In this document: positions 1 through 11,356 of the stretch, in pieces
Layout: the number at the start of each line of letters is the position of its first letter
Numbering within the stretch: the stretch's first letter is position 1
Assembly (NCBI RefSeq): GCF_905404315.1
Contig: NC_066283.1
Location: 248,001-312,000, forward strand
Source of the DNA: Leptidea sinapis
Taxonomy: Eukaryota; Arthropoda; Insecta; Lepidoptera; Pieridae
Direction: 5' to 3'
DNA length: 64,000 nucleotides
Position numbers and translations under genes: made by a program
Notes under the pieces: generated by a model
What the model was told of the DNA's origin: nothing
Seen by the model: the letters and a program-made list of their open reading frames with translations, nothing else
The model's database searches: none

Positions 1-1320
1 CCACCGATGGGTACTACAGAGCTTGGTATAAAAATATCCATGCCCTGCAGTATCACATCGGCTACTGCAACGGCGCAGGCACTAGGATCATCCGAAGGGA
101 AACAAACCCTGCCCCAAGGGTAGGATGCAAAAAAGGAACGCATCCTATCCCAATCTGCTGACTTGTAGTGCCAAACGCGGCGGGTCGCTGGTGGTCTGCG
201 ACGTTGGCGTCGGATAGGCACTACACTCCTGACCAGGCAATGGTCACACGTTCCGAGAGGGGCGTCGACAAAGACCTGGTAACCATCGGGATGTGTAGTC
301 AGCAGAAGATCCAATAAGGACGGCATGTGGCTATCCACATCCGGGAGCCGCGTTCGTGACTCGACCAATTGGGACAGACCATACGCCAATGCAAAATTAT
401 GCACAGATCGCCCTGCGTAGTCTGTGGTACGTGATCCAAGCCATTCGGCATTGTGCCCGTTGAAATCACCCAAGACTACTATTTCAGCGGATCTTACTTA
501 TCTGTGCAAGCACGTCGTCAATTGCCGCTTGAACGCAGCCCATGAGTGACCGGTTTCTGCGTTACCACTATGGGACCTGTAGACACACGCATAGATGCGG
601 ACGCGGTCCTCTAAATCCACGCGGAGCCAGAGAGTGGACAGGTCCCTACCCTCAAAATTGCCGAGATGGCGACAGCAGATATCTTCCCTAACGTACACAT
701 ATACCCCGGCATGAGGCAAAAAATTGTGCTCAATTTTGTACCCGGGGTACGCTAAATATAAAGTATCGCTAGGTCGAGATATCTGCGTCTCCGTAAGGAA
801 ACACAAGGCCGGCTGCGCCGTCTCAAGGTGGTGGTGGACGGCGTTTAAATTGGAGTGAATTCCCCTGATATTGCAAAAGTCCACGATGAGTGTAGAGCGG
901 GGTGCCGTGGTGTTACTGCCTCGTTTATCCTTGGTCATGCGCGGTTCTGTGCCCTCCCCAGAATACGAAGGGCAGCCCGAGCTAGAGTGCTCGGGGAGGG
1001 ATTCTCCGACTCTGGTAGAGCCGGTACCCTCCTGGGGTAAAATCTTTTTAAGTTCCGCTGTCATATTCGGGTGGAGGGGGGGGGGGGGGGGAGGAATGGC
1101 CACCGGTCCTCGACACTAACCTATGCGAAACATAGCGGCACTAGGCCGCTACTTCACGCCGGTGTTCTGTGCGAGTGTGGTAATTAACCCGGACGAGCCT
1201 GGCCCGATTGTGCTGACGTCAAAAGACGGCAGCGTGACTCTCACACTTCTAAAAAGCCCTTAGTCGCCTCTTACGACACCCATGGGCCTGGGACTCCCCT
1301 ATTCTTTTTACGCCCCGGGA
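1..1320 (-). mobile_element. LINE family 1, copy A: 5' end and endonuclease region
   Basis: 5' part of an APE-type non-LTR retrotransposon, read right to left and cut by the window edge. The reading frame begins at 1103 with Met-Ala-Ile and a proline run encoded by a poly-C tract, then enters an endonuclease/exonuclease/phosphatase fold (TETQISRPSD, later GDFNGHNAEWL). An in-frame TAA at 498-500 interrupts the domain, and the frame then continues towards base 1 through a D-H-C motif equivalent to the SSDHC of copy C. Bases 1104-1320 are 5' untranslated leader, GC-rich against the AT-rich flank. The amino-acid match to copy C (17430-20053) shows they are one family. Inactive because of the stop. 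Confidence 0.85.
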
Positions 1321-1502
1321 AAAGTACAGGGCAATTATATAAAAAATATATAATACCTTAAATTTAAAAAATAAAAGAAATAAAAAAACATAAATCAGAT
1401 TTCCCGGTTAGAGGATCATCACCAGCCACCACAAGCAGATATCCTGTAAGATATCGTAGACCCTTTATGCATATTTATATATAAATTGGAACCTAGTGCT
1501 GT

Positions 1503-1713
1503 TCTCTTGTTAAGTTATTAACAGATATTTCATTATCATCAGATAAACTAAAAAGTTGTCAGAGAGTATATCCAGCTCCAGGTGACTGGCTGCTGAGATG
1601 GACATTGGCTATGAATTTAGACCAAGTATGGAGAATAGACCCTCAAGTCCACACATATTTGAATTTAGTACAAGATATTAGTAGAACGCGATTTAACTAT
1701 TATAATCTAAACC
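1503..1713 (+). other. Exon-like open segment of unknown gene
   Basis: An open frame without a start codon encodes about 65 residues including PAPGDWLLRWTLAMNL and DPQVHTYLNLVQDI. A possible 3' splice site (TTATTAACAG) ends at 1524, in frame. The composition, rich in Trp, Leu and Asp, looks like real protein rather than translated spacer. The frame is cut at 1713 by the hAT-like insertion next door. I do not recognise the family. It could be an exon of a host gene or a relic of another transposon. Confidence 0.3.
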
Positions 1714-2164
1714 AGTGTTCCCCACCTTAACATTTCTAAATTTTTTATGCCCCTCTTAAATAATTTTTAGCCTTCAAAAATTCGTAAGTAAAACTTCAAA
1801 ACATATAATGAAAAACTGAAATTCAGAATTATTTTAATATTGATTTTTCTATATTCATTTAGTGCGATCCTTGTGCTTGATGATTGCTGCACTGAGATTT
1901 TATATTAGATTCCAATTAACTTAGCTTTAATCTCAAGTCTCCGCGTTGTGTTATATCATCATGTAAATTATCTGCAGCACTAAATCCACATTCAGCTAAA
2001 TATAAAGATGGAAAAGATAGTAAAACTTTTCTTGCAATTTTCTTGGAATTTGCCGATATCTAGCATTGCATTTAAATAACCCAAAGCGAAAGGGTTGAAG
2101 TCGTGTCGAGTCTTTTTTTAAAGTACCCTTCTTAACGATGAAATTGCCCCGTTGGGAAACACTG
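1713..2164. mobile_element. Non-autonomous hAT-like element with 8-bp target duplication
   Basis: The left end begins CAGTGTTCCCCACC and the right end finishes GTTGGGAAACACTG, an imperfect inverted pair matching the CAGTG..CCCA termini typical of hAT transposons. The flanks are ATCTAAAC (1705-1712) and ATCTTAAC (2165-2172), seven of eight identical, as expected for the 8-bp target duplication of hAT elements. The 452-bp interior has no open frame. It interrupts the exon-like frame ending at 1713. Confidence 0.7.
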
Positions 2165-2172
2165 ATCTTAAC

Positions 2173-3730
2173 AAAGGAACTTTATACAACGAGTGCGTTT
2201 CGTGGGAAGGAGGCCGATACCTACATTCTAGCCACACCATGAGATCTGCTTGATTTAACTTCGTATTCAGTTATATTCACTTAGCTATCTGAGTACCTAC
2301 TTTTTACTAACAGGAATCGCGACCGCCGATTGTCGTTTTCTTGGTCAGACTCACATCACCAAAATGATTATTTCTACAAGTATATACATGCAAGCATGAT
2401 TCGCTTTCATATTCAATTTCCAAATTGGTCTATAAACGGTTACGGTGGCAACGTGAGGTAGCATGAAAAAAAAATACACACCGTTTGATATAAGTCTTGA
2501 TCATTGTTTAATTAATTAATACGCATATTGAAACGAAATTATTTTATTAAATTATTATTTTATTTTATTATATGATTTTAAATCCTAATAATTTGAGTTA
2601 TTAATAGTAACTCAAAGTATTATATATAGCATAGTAAGTGCTAACCCCGCCTGCTCCACCGGCACTCACGTAGTAATCGTAGGAAGGCTTCCTCTGTCCG
2701 CACAGAACTGTCTCTTCCCGCTGTTGTACTTGTGTCGTCTATTTGTCTCAACGATATTAAATATATTCAAAAATAAAATACTCAATTCATCTAAATAAAT
2801 CAATATTCCATAATATCATTTCGGAACATCCTGTAAGAAATCAAGTAGCCGCACGCAAGCTTAGGCACTGACACCTACTTCGTGCCGTGCGACCACGTAA
2901 AGGTGATTAAAATTTTGTTTCCTAAATATTTAATTTGTTTGATTGAGTATTTCAAAATTTCAATTATTTAGTTTAAAATAAGAATTTATTTTTTTACGAT
3001 TAAGGTTAGTTAGCTCTACGCGTTTGTTCATTTAATGTCACCATAATAGCTCCACGCTGTATATATACACGCTATAAACAAATAAATAAATAAAGATATG
3101 AAGACATCGTGGGTACACCATTCGCTTCCTTTGCTATCAAATTAGGGAGGGGCCGTTGTAGAAAATGTATGCCTCTAACGAAGAGAAATTGTGGTATCAC
3201 CAAGTAGTCAAATGCATGACGAATTAAATCATTATAATATAGATTTGATATTTAGTTCCGCGCATTGAACGTGCGGCTCTCACGACTTAAAGAAGTCAAC
3301 AAATAAATTCTGCTAGAGCTATAAGTAATGAGGCGGGCTATAATTAATCAGACTTGGTTTTATTTCAGCTCTGCGCGTTGTTCCGCCACGTTCGTCCCCA
3401 GTTGACAGTTCGCCAAACAAACAAACAAGATGGCGGCCCGTTTTGGCGGCAAACGATTCGAAATGGCGACGGCGTGGCAGGGTGCTTTGATCGTAACATG
3501 ACAACTTGATAAATTGTCCTTCAATTTTAATGGCAGATGGGACGGATCAAGTTTATTGTTGTCATAACTCAGGATGTTTCTGATTTATGGACATGTTAAT
3601 GGCGTAGACATAACGATCTAGTGTATTTCAAACCACCGCATTTAATAAACGGACGTTGATATGGATATTATGACGGTAATCATGAACTTATCACCGATTT
3701 ATGATTTCTTAATAATTAAGAATACGGAAT
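2173..3730. other. AT-rich spacer, no gene recognised
   Basis: No coding frame with family features is visible. A GC-richer island around 3370-3500 contains AAGATGGCGGC followed by a 23-codon frame; that core resembles the YY1/Pho-type initiator found at some promoters, but no linked gene could be traced. Confidence 0.4.
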
Positions 3731-3892
3731 AGTATTACATTTTTATTTGAAGCGCTCTTGTCCTTGCAACGTGTTGACTTTAATATACACGGAGACAGTT
3801 TGGAAATCGTTATGTCTACTGTGGTTATGCCTAAGCAGTTTATTTATAAATAAAGGACTACTTAAAGCGGGCAGCGACAAGTCACTCACCAG

Positions 3893-4003
3893 ATAGAAGG
3901 TGGGAGCCGCAGCTATGGAAATCTGCAGTACGTGCAAAGGTATTGCGGGTAAGTGGTCTTCCCTCTTGACTCCTAGATGTCGATTACTGGCATACCTAAT
4001 CAA
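3893..4003 (-). other. Possible orphan exon, minus strand
   Basis: On the minus strand an open frame (HLPAIPLHVLQISIAAAPT) ends at a strong-looking donor, CTG|GTGAGT, at 3893-3892, and a T-rich stretch ending in TTAG precedes it. That is all the support there is. No neighbouring exon could be linked and the product is not recognised, so this may be chance. Confidence 0.15.
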
Positions 4004-4039
4004 AAACTACAATCTCAGGCAAATAGTAGGTAAATAGTT

Positions 4040-5500
4040 AATATGCCAACACACCAGGAATCAGAATTTTCAGAGCCAATATATCCATCATGGGCGCATC
4101 AATAATGTGAAAAGCGTGACGGACGTGGCAGGGGGAGGCTGCAAGAGGGGAGGGGAGAGGACAGAGGAGCGACAAAAATGTACGCCGAGATAGAGTACAA
4201 ACATAAACACAATAATGTACAGTCGCGAAGATATATCTACATAATTATGCGTCCATCGCATAAATTACTAATGCCGACAAGTAATTAGGTAATTAGGTAA
4301 CTGCTTGCCTACTATCGTTATACCCTACGTACATTATAAATCAATATTTTGTACATTCAAGTTGGCCTATAAAACCCTACAATATACAATTACAATGTGT
4401 TTTTTTAAATTAAATTATAAATAAAATGTAAAAAAGAGATAATATTGTAAAAATAATCACTAAAAATTATTTTTATTTGCTGGGTCAGCAATATATAATA
4501 ACAAAATAATCGACATACAAATATTTGAATTTAGAATCTGGTAGACTAATTACAGAAATATTAATTTTTCTTAAAAGAATCAATGATATTATAGTATTAA
4601 AAGATTTAAATATCATTGAATATAATTGCGTTATTATAACACACACTTGGTATGGAACAAGCCGTTACCTTAACATCTTCACGTTTCAACAAAGACATAC
4701 ATAAATGGCATTTATTGACAATGTATTCTGCATGCGACACTACCAAGCTCAGCGCGGCAACACGAACATACTTACGTCAGCCATTTTTCATAGCACGCGT
4801 GAACGCTTGGCCGCGAAGCGCTTTTAGAAGCGGAGACATTTCAGCTAATTGCTTTTTTAATGTAACCGCTTCCACTCCGATTGGGAATTACGCATGATTG
4901 GACAGGATTTGTTCACCCTCGCATCCAACTTATTATAATTAGGTGCCTACACTTATTTTTGAATTATTATGATTTCTTTTATCGAGTGGAGTGAGTCCAT
5001 GTTTTGTGATCGAGGGGTCTTGTTTGCATTTGGAAACCTAAAAGATGCTGTAAAGTTAAGAATACACATTTCAACTAGGTACAGTTAGTGGTTTCCCCTA
5101 CATGGTCATGTTTTCTAACAGTAGGTATTCTAACTCGGCCCTGTCATTCCAATTAATACCTAAGGCTGCGTGTGGCTGCGTGGTATAAACAGCGATTGGG
5201 CTGCCCGCCTAGAGTATTTTAATTTCATCTACTTCCTTGAGTTTCTATCTAGTTCGGATAACGGTTGACCCTAAAGGCCATCCTTGTATCTTCACGCAAA
5301 TTCCATGTTCTGTGCTATAAGAGTTAGCTGTTCTATGCTTTTTGGGCTCTTACAGCTCAAAAGTTTGATAAAACTTAAATAAAAAACTACAGTATAATTT
5401 TTTTAAGCCGCAACTACTTTTGAATAAAAAAGACGATTTTCACGCAGTTTTCAGTCGATCGTTAAAGCCGTTTAAAAACTATTTAACCGTTTAAGCATCT
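4040..5500. other. AT-rich spacer, nothing recognised
   Basis: No coding frame, RNA gene or clear repeat boundary could be supported. Short open frames, for example near 4652-4897, lack family features. Confidence 0.4.
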
Positions 5501-5504
5501 GACT

Positions 5505-7285
5505 GCAAAAAACAGGCGTATTGAACTTGGGTTGCGGCGCTGGGCACAAAGGATCCGAACTGCAAAGTTCTTAAGAGGAAATATAACCGTGCCTCCAGAT
5601 TTTTTAAGCGGCAAATCGCCCGTGCGAAGTCAAAGCTCGTCGTCAAAATCGGCGAGCATCTTTCCATTTGCCCGACCGGAACACGCAAATTCTGGTCGTT
5701 GTCGAAAGCTGCTCTCGGTAACTTCAACCAGCCGTCCATGCCGCCGTTGCACATGAGGAATGACACCCTGGCCCATACGGCAAAAGACAAAGCCGATCTC
5801 CTGGCATTTCTCCAATCGTGCTTGGAACGTGTGCCCCTGAGTTGACGCCGGTGCTAACGCATTTATTCCGGCACTCTTATTCTAAAGGCGTAATCCCTGA
5901 CTCATGGAAGTCAGCCCGTGTCCATCCGATCCAAAAAAAGGAGACAGTTCGGATCTGGCAAACTACAGACCTATTGCTATTACCTCCCTGCTCTCCAAAA
6001 TCATGGAGAGCATAATTAGCCGCCAACTTTTGGTATACCTAGAGGGTCACCAGTTGATCAACGACCGACAATACGGCTTTCGCCATGGTCGGTCTGCAGG
6101 TGATCTTCTGGTATACCTAACATATAGATAGGAGGCGGCTATTGAAAGCAACGGGGAAGGCCTGGCAGTTAGCCTGGATATAGCGAAGGCCTTTGATCGT
6201 GTATGGCACAAGGCGCTCCTCGCAAATTTCCATCATTTGGGCTTCCCGAGAGCTTATGCAAGTGGACCTCCAGCTTACTCACTGGCCGCAGTATACAAGT
6301 CGTTGTCGACGGCTTTTGCTCGAATCCTAAGCCCGTGAACGCTGGAGTGCCCCAAGGCTGTGCGCTATCTCCCACGCTGTTTCTTCTGCATATCAATGAT
6401 ATGTTGGACACCTCATGCAGACACCGTATGCAGACGACAGCACTGGTGATGCCGTATACACGGGCCATGCAGATCTCTCGGGAAAACGTGGACCAGTGCC
6501 GGGAGAAACTTGTGTCTTCTATCGAGTCCTCTCTCGAGAAGGTCGCGGAATGGGGAAAATTGAACCTTGTCCAATTTAACCCCCAGAAGACTCAAGTTTG
6601 CGCATTTACCACTAAAAAACCCCATTTGTCGTATCACCGCTCTTCGACAACACTTCCCTTAAAGCCTCGCCTAGTATCGAAATACTAGGTCTCGAAATCT
6701 AGAGCGATTGCCAATTCCGTGGCCATCTGGAGGGCAAAGCCAAATTGGCTTGGAAGAAGCTGGGCGTCATTAATAGAGCACGGCAATGCTTCAAGCCGGC
6801 CCACATTCTAGCGCTCTACAAAGCGCAGGTCCGGCCACACATGGAGTATTGCTGTCATCTCTGGTCTGGCGCACCCCAGTATCAGCTCGATCCATTTGAC
6901 CGCGTGCAACGCAGAGCAGCTTGAATTGTCGGGGACCCAGTGCTCTGTGAACGGCTGGATCACTCGCGCTTCATTGTGTGTCTTCTACCGCATTTATTAC
7001 GGGGAGTGTTCAGAAGAGCTGTTTAACCTAATTCCTGCCGCCGAATTCCACCTTCGCACGACACGCCACAAGTTAGGATATCATCCCCACCATCTGGATG
7101 TGTGGCGGTCCTCCACAGTGCGGTTTTCAAGGACCTTTCTTTCACGTACTACAAAGCTGTGGAATGTGCTTCCTTGTGCGGTGTTTCCGGGACGATACGA
7201 CATGGGTACCTTCAAAAAAAGCGCGTACCTCACTTAACACCAGCTGACCCGTACGCTCGTTTGTCCTCCTATTCCATAAAAAAAA
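5505..7285 (+). mobile_element. LINE family 1, copy B: reverse transcriptase and 3' end
   Basis: 5'-truncated copy of the same LINE family as 1-1320. The order is the linker after the endonuclease, then the RT fingers (TCAPELTPVLTHLF), the palm (NAGVPQGCALSPTLFLLHIN), the NLVQFNPKKTQ-type thumb region and the C-terminal region ending at the 3' tail near 7285. A deletion near 5818 joins the linker straight to TCAPEL, removing roughly 70 residues compared with copy C. Several frame changes (5530-5820, 5990-6130, 6400-6430) and the altered YADD motif, where copy C has CYADDS, show it is dead. An A-rich tail follows. Confidence 0.85.
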
Positions 7286-7745
7286 ATATATAAAAAAAAA
7301 CACATTTAGAATTTTTTTTTGTGAATTCTCAAAATCTACCGGTCCGAATCGATCGGAATTGCAATTGTATTCAAAATCTATGTTAGGTCAATCCCTTTCG
7401 AATGGCGCCGACCGTAATGAAATCGGTCGAGCCGTTTAAGAGTTATAAGACGTTTAAGTACATACATCCATACACACACCCAATCATACAGACGTACTAC
7501 TAACGATTCGACGTAAAACAAATAACTTCTCGTTTTTTTTAAATTTCAAGCGGGATGTTAAAAATATTAGCAGTTGTAGAGTCTGCTGATACAAGTGAAC
7601 ACTTAGAACTTTTAGTAGGTGTTAAATATTTGTATTAAAATTATCCAAATGAATCTAGTTTTCTCATCTATTGACACTCCGAGCAACAAATATATGCATG
7701 TTTACAAGAGCGACATCTCAAGTCAATTTCCTAATATGCAAGTAT
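7286..7745. other. Repeat-derived spacer
   Basis: Bases 7330-7515 resemble a repeat tail: they contain a sentence typical of dispersed insect repeats around AATGAAATCGGTCGAGCC, followed by ACATACATCCATACACACAC. No coding frame is present. Confidence 0.35.
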
Positions 7746-7752
7746 CGGGGCT

Positions 7753-7930
7753 GAGCAGGTTATCAACTGTAAAGTAGATCCTGTAGATGAAGCCACAACC
7801 TGAGAGTTGAACAAAACAAACAGAATTTTATAACGAGGCGGTACTCGAACGGTTAGCTCAGTAGGTTAGAGCACCGGCACGGAACGCCGGAGGTCGTGGG
7901 TTCGAATCCTGCATCGATCATAAAATTTTA
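7753..7930 (+). repeat. tRNA-derived SINE, copy 1
   Basis: The 3' half looks like a tRNA: A box TTAGCTCAGTAGGTTAG, a perfect D stem (GCTC/GAGC), a perfect 5-bp anticodon stem (CCGGC/GCCGG) with a 7-base loop, and B box GGTTCGAATCC. The acceptor ends (before 7856 and after 7915) do not pair, so it is not a functional tRNA. The 100 bp upstream, GAGCAGGTTATCAACTG to ATGAAGCCACAACCTGAGAG, is conserved with the copies at 28740-28903 and 49290-49455, so it belongs to the repeat. Confidence 0.75.
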
Positions 7931-7961
7931 TTTGAATGTTTATATGGTTTTTTACTATATA

Positions 7962-8105
7962 TCCCTACTAATATTATAAATAAGAACGTAAGTTTGTTTG
8001 TTACGCTTTTACGCCGGAGATATAGAACCGATTTTGATGAAATTTGGTACGCTTGAGAAAGGCATAAGCTACAGTTAATCCCGGAAAAAATCATGGTTCC
8101 CGCGG
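7962..8105 (+). mobile_element. Helitron-like 5' end fragment
   Basis: Begins A|TCCCTACTAATATTATAAA, then a stretch with GTTTGTTTGTTACG and ACCGATTTTGATGAAATTTG. This matches the 5' end of the complete element at 56834-57035 (opposite strand), which has TC...CTAG ends. The 3' end is missing here. Confidence 0.5.
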
Positions 8106-8256
8106 GATTTGAGAAAAACTGAAATTCACATTGATGAGCTTTAAGTATTCCAATATTAGGTTTAGTTTGAACATGAGATAATCATCAATTCCAAACTTGC
8201 TTACTATGTTTAAATCTCTTAGATAAAAACGCGTAGATAACGCGGACGAAGTTGTG

Positions 8257-8355
8257 GGCATCAGCTATCATCGGCATTCTGCCGTGAAGCAATAATGTGT
8301 AAACATTACTGTGTTTCGGTCTGAAGGGTGCCGTATCTCGTGAGCGTAGCGAAGG
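8257..8355 (-). repeat. Fragment of the approximately 300-bp dispersed repeat
   Basis: Contains TTACTGTGTTTCGGTCTGAA and GGGTGCCGTA, shared with the fuller copy at 31565-31865 in the same orientation. It is only a piece of the repeat. Confidence 0.6.
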
Positions 8356-8403
8356 ATCTAATAACATAAGAGTTAAAATACATACAAAAAATATTTGATT
8401 CAC

Positions 8404-9722
8404 TTAATAATAAAAAATATTCAGTTGGCCTACTGCTTGACATGAGCAAAGCATACGATAGAGTCTCTTATGATATCTTACTAGAAAAATTATTTCTCTC
8501 AGGAATTCGAGGAATTGCCCATAAATGGTTCAAATCTTACCTTAATAATCGTTTTCAATATGTGGAAATAGAAAATACTAACTTCGAGACTGGAAAGATA
8601 AACCACATAAGATCTAATAAAGCTCACTTATCAGGATCGATTCCACAGGGCAGTGTGTTGGGTTGTATATTGTTTCTCATATACATAAATGATCTTCCTA
8701 ACTTAATAGATGATGATTGTACTCCTTTTGCTGATGACATTTCTATTTTGATCCCATGCTCTAATTTAAAACAACTAGAAGAAAAATTAAATATTACAAT
8801 GAACAAAATCTTTTATTGGCTAAATAATAATAATCTTGAACTTAATATTAATAAAACTAAAATTATACCTTTTAAACCTTATCAAAAATCCCCCTTAAAT
8901 ATATCTTATTCTTACAAAAATTCACAACTTGAAACAGTTGACACAGCTACACTACTGGGAATTGATTTAGACTCACACTTGACATGGAAGCCATATCTAC
9001 AGAAATTAAAAAGCAAAATGTCATCTTTTACTTATGCTCTTTACCAACTAAAACGCGTAACAGATTTCAAATCTGCCCTTGCTGCTTATTATGCGTATGC
9101 ACATTCTAGATTATCATATGGAATATTAATATGGGGAAACTGTAGTGAAATAAAAGATATATTTATTCAACAGAAAAAATGTATCAGAATTTTAGAAAAT
9201 ATTCAGCAGATGGATTCATGTAGACCATATTTTATTAAACACAAAATTTTAACCCTTACTTCAATTTACATCCTAGAAGCATGTAAATTTGTTAAAAAAC
9301 ATTCGGACTTATACTCAACACTACCAAATAACAAGCGAAATAATAGAAATTTAAACAAATTAAAAATTCCCCAAACAAGTATGTCATTAGTGTCATCGAG
9401 CCCTCACCACATGGCAATAAAAATTTATAATCACATCCCAAACGAAATTAAAAATAAAGAGAAGCCTTCTCCATTTAAAAGACATCTTAAAAATTTTTTA
9501 GTTTCAAAATGCTTCTACGATTTACCCGAATTTTTTAATAACAAGTGTTAGAATTAGTTACAATATAGTATAAGAATGTAAAAAATGTATATGACTTCTT
9601 TTTTTTTTTTTATGTATAACGTTGCTGTGCCCTTGCAGGGCGTCACATATTGTCTACCCATTAATGTACCAACCATCCTACTGTAAAATGTGACTTGCAA
9701 TAAAATATTTTGATTTGATTTG
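8404..9722 (+). mobile_element. LINE family 2 (jockey-like), 5'-truncated
   Basis: The element enters in the reverse transcriptase palm and runs to a T-rich 3' UTR ending in repeated TTTGATTTGA at 9708-9722, the kind of short tail repeat left by target-primed reverse transcription. Bases 8404-8441 are already in the RT frame (VGLLLDMSKAYD), so the 5' limit is a truncation point, not a start codon. The AT-rich composition and low codon variety differ from the GC-rich family 1. Confidence 0.85.
8442..9551 (+). CDS. Reverse transcriptase C-terminal part, LINE family 2
   Basis: 369 codons without a lesion. Palm motif A is DMSKAYDRVSYD (residues 1-11, continuing in frame upstream). Motif B is GSIPQGSVLG near residue 66. 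The catalytic motif C reads FADDIS near residue 95, so the two metal-binding aspartates are present. LLGIDLDSHLTWKPYL marks the thumb, followed by the C-terminal region (SRLSYGILIWG) and a basic tail. The endonuclease and RT N-terminus are lost, so it cannot move alone. A true jockey-type protein would be about three times longer. The absence of stops suggests recent insertion. Confidence 0.85.
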   Translation: MSKAYDRVSYDILLEKLFLSGIRGIAHKWFKSYLNNRFQYVEIENTNFETGKINHIRSNKAHLSGSIPQGSVLGCILFLIYINDLPNLIDDDCTPFADDISILIPCSNLKQLEEKLNITMNKIFYWLNNNNLELNINKTKIIPFKPYQKSPLNISYSYKNSQLETVDTATLLGIDLDSHLTWKPYLQKLKSKMSSFTYALYQLKRVTDFKSALAAYYAYAHSRLSYGILIWGNCSEIKDIFIQQKKCIRILENIQQMDSCRPYFIKHKILTLTSIYILEACKFVKKHSDLYSTLPNNKRNNRNLNKLKIPQTSMSLVSSSPHHMAIKIYNHIPNEIKNKEKPSPFKRHLKNFLVSKCFYDLPEFFNNKC

Positions 9723-10550
9723 AGTTAACACCTGAGCGAAGCGACGAAATTGGGTAGATACTTTAAGCGAGGATTTGGAGCCTACTCGTATTAAAGGCCT
9801 CGAATTTTTGTTATTCTCCATTGATCAAAATCATCAAATGAATCTAAGGAATACCTACGAGTACTAACCTACATAATTTCTAACGGCTGTTTTCAATAAC
9901 CTGTCTATCCTTAGTTTTACTTACTAGAGGTAGACAAATCTATCCTCTTACGCTTACTTACATTTCAATAATCTATCGACATATAGCGTTGGACTATAAC
10001 CATATTCGACATAACTATTGATAAATAAGATCTTGTCATTAACTTAACGGTGACAGCAATGTTTCCGTGTGTGTCAATGTATCACAAGGCCTAAAATTTG
10101 TGTGAGAAACTGCACCGACGGTCTTGTGCCAGTTTATTATAGTTTGGTTTTCAGGAAGAAGATATTTGTTTTTAAAAAAATCATCTATGAGAAAGTTGTT
10201 TTACATACGTATGTCGAGCCAAACATTTTGCCTAAATTGATAGCTAGTTTATTAGCAATTTTTATATTTTTCTTTATCGTATTTGGCTTTATAATATTAA
10301 GTATTTCAATACATAAAGGTATAGCATAATGTACGTATTAATTTGTACCTGGTATACAATACATTACAATATTTGGCGGTGGGAGGTTCGACCTATCGCG
10401 GTCTGCTTGTTGCTGACCCTTGGCTTAGACTTAGAGTATAGACAACGATAGGTTTATGTGGCATGTGGCACCTTACAAATTTATCACACCTCCACCAGTC
10501 ACCACTCAATAAAAAAAATAAATTGGAGTATATTAATATGAAATCTCTTA
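9723..10550. other. AT-rich spacer with weak 86-codon frame
   Basis: The frame at 10069-10329 has one hydrophobic segment (LLAIFIFFFIVFGFIIL) but no family match or codon pattern that would mark it as a gene. Otherwise nothing is recognised. Confidence 0.35.
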
Positions 10551-10552
10551 GT

Positions 10553-10685
10553 AAGCGATACGATATCCATATTGTTGAAATCATAATTTAAAACCTCGGA
10601 TATAGCTAGGAACGGCGCCTCTATCGTCTCGCTTTTTCATTTCATCGAGTTTCAAAAACAACGATTCTAAAGAACTTCTTTACTT
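10553..10685 (+). repeat. Satellite-element end: partial 100-bp unit plus terminal block
   Basis: GATACGATATCCATATTGTT, part of the 100-bp unit of the array at 56308-56812, is followed by the terminal block CTCTATCGTCTCGCTTTTTC to CGATTCTAAAGAACTTCTTT. The same order occurs at 37215-37425 and at 57036-57118. Confidence 0.65.
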
Positions 10686-10739
10686 ACACTTCGAAAATTG
10701 TTGCAACAATAATTAAATACGTGATGATTTTATTAAATT

Positions 10740-11030
10740 CTGAATTTGTATTTTATTTCTTCTGTCTTTATTACATAATATAATCTAGTATTTCTTACAA
10801 TTTACTGATTCAGGGAAACATCTATTCACTTGAAACATTATTTGGCTGTCTGTCTGCGTGTTGGTGAATATAAGAACGTCACGCTCACGTACACATTAAT
10901 TCTAATAACGGGATATAATTTGTGTTATCTGGTATCCCCCGTAACTGCAGACACACTAGCATAAAAGTGCTTCACTTGTTTGTATCACGGCGCGGAGGCC
11001 TTACTTTTTTACTCGTTCGTGAACTATAAT
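10740..11030 (+). repeat. Two dispersed repeats side by side
   Basis: 10740-10915 matches 58080-58245 (shared landmarks TTATTTCTTCT, ATCTAGTATTTCT, ACATTATTTGGCTGT and CGCTCACG). 10916-11030 matches 32940-33050 (shared landmarks CACACTAGCATAAA and TATCACGGCGCGGAG). No coding frame. Confidence 0.65.
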
Positions 11031-11040
11031 ATTTTGTTTT

Positions 11041-11310
11041 TAACCGACTTCAAAAAGAAGGAGGTTTTCAATTCAATCGGTAATTTTTTTATGTATGTAC
11101 ACCGATTAAACTGAGATTTATGATCCGATTTACGTAATAATTTTCTTTAGTTCGATACAGACTAGATGCCATTGGGTCCCATAAAAAAATTACATATTTT
11201 GGCCCATTAGTTTTCATTTTATGAACATTTTTTATGAAAACTTTTGTTTACCTCGATGACATAATTGTTTTTTTGTGTACGGCTTTTTTAGAAGTTCAGG
11301 TTGTGTATAT
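11041..11310 (-). repeat. Dispersed repeat with CCGACTTC terminus
   Basis: Starts TAACCGACTTCAAAAAGAAG, the reverse complement of the end of the repeat at 15170-15547 (CTTCTTTTTGAGGTCGGTTA). 11205-11310 matches 53380-53490 in the opposite orientation (ATGACATAATTGT, GTGTACGGCTTTTTT). Probably a non-autonomous or 3'-end retroelement fragment; class not settled. Confidence 0.55.
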
Positions 11311-11356
11311 ATTATAATTATTAACTGATACTAAAAAGCAAAGAATAAAAAAAAAA

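Noticed and set aside
3422..3504. Promoter or first exon at the AAGATGGCGGC motif
   Set aside because: The motif alone is too common, the frame is 23 codons and no downstream exon could be joined.
4652..4897. 81-codon frame
   Set aside because: No family features or codon signal; surroundings hold no linked exon.
7856..7921. Functional tRNA gene
   Set aside because: A and B boxes and two stems are good, but the acceptor ends do not pair and the same sequence recurs with a conserved leader elsewhere, so it is a SINE.
10069..10329. 86-codon gene with a membrane segment
   Set aside because: Single hydrophobic run in AT-rich DNA, no recognisable homologue, no splice or promoter support.
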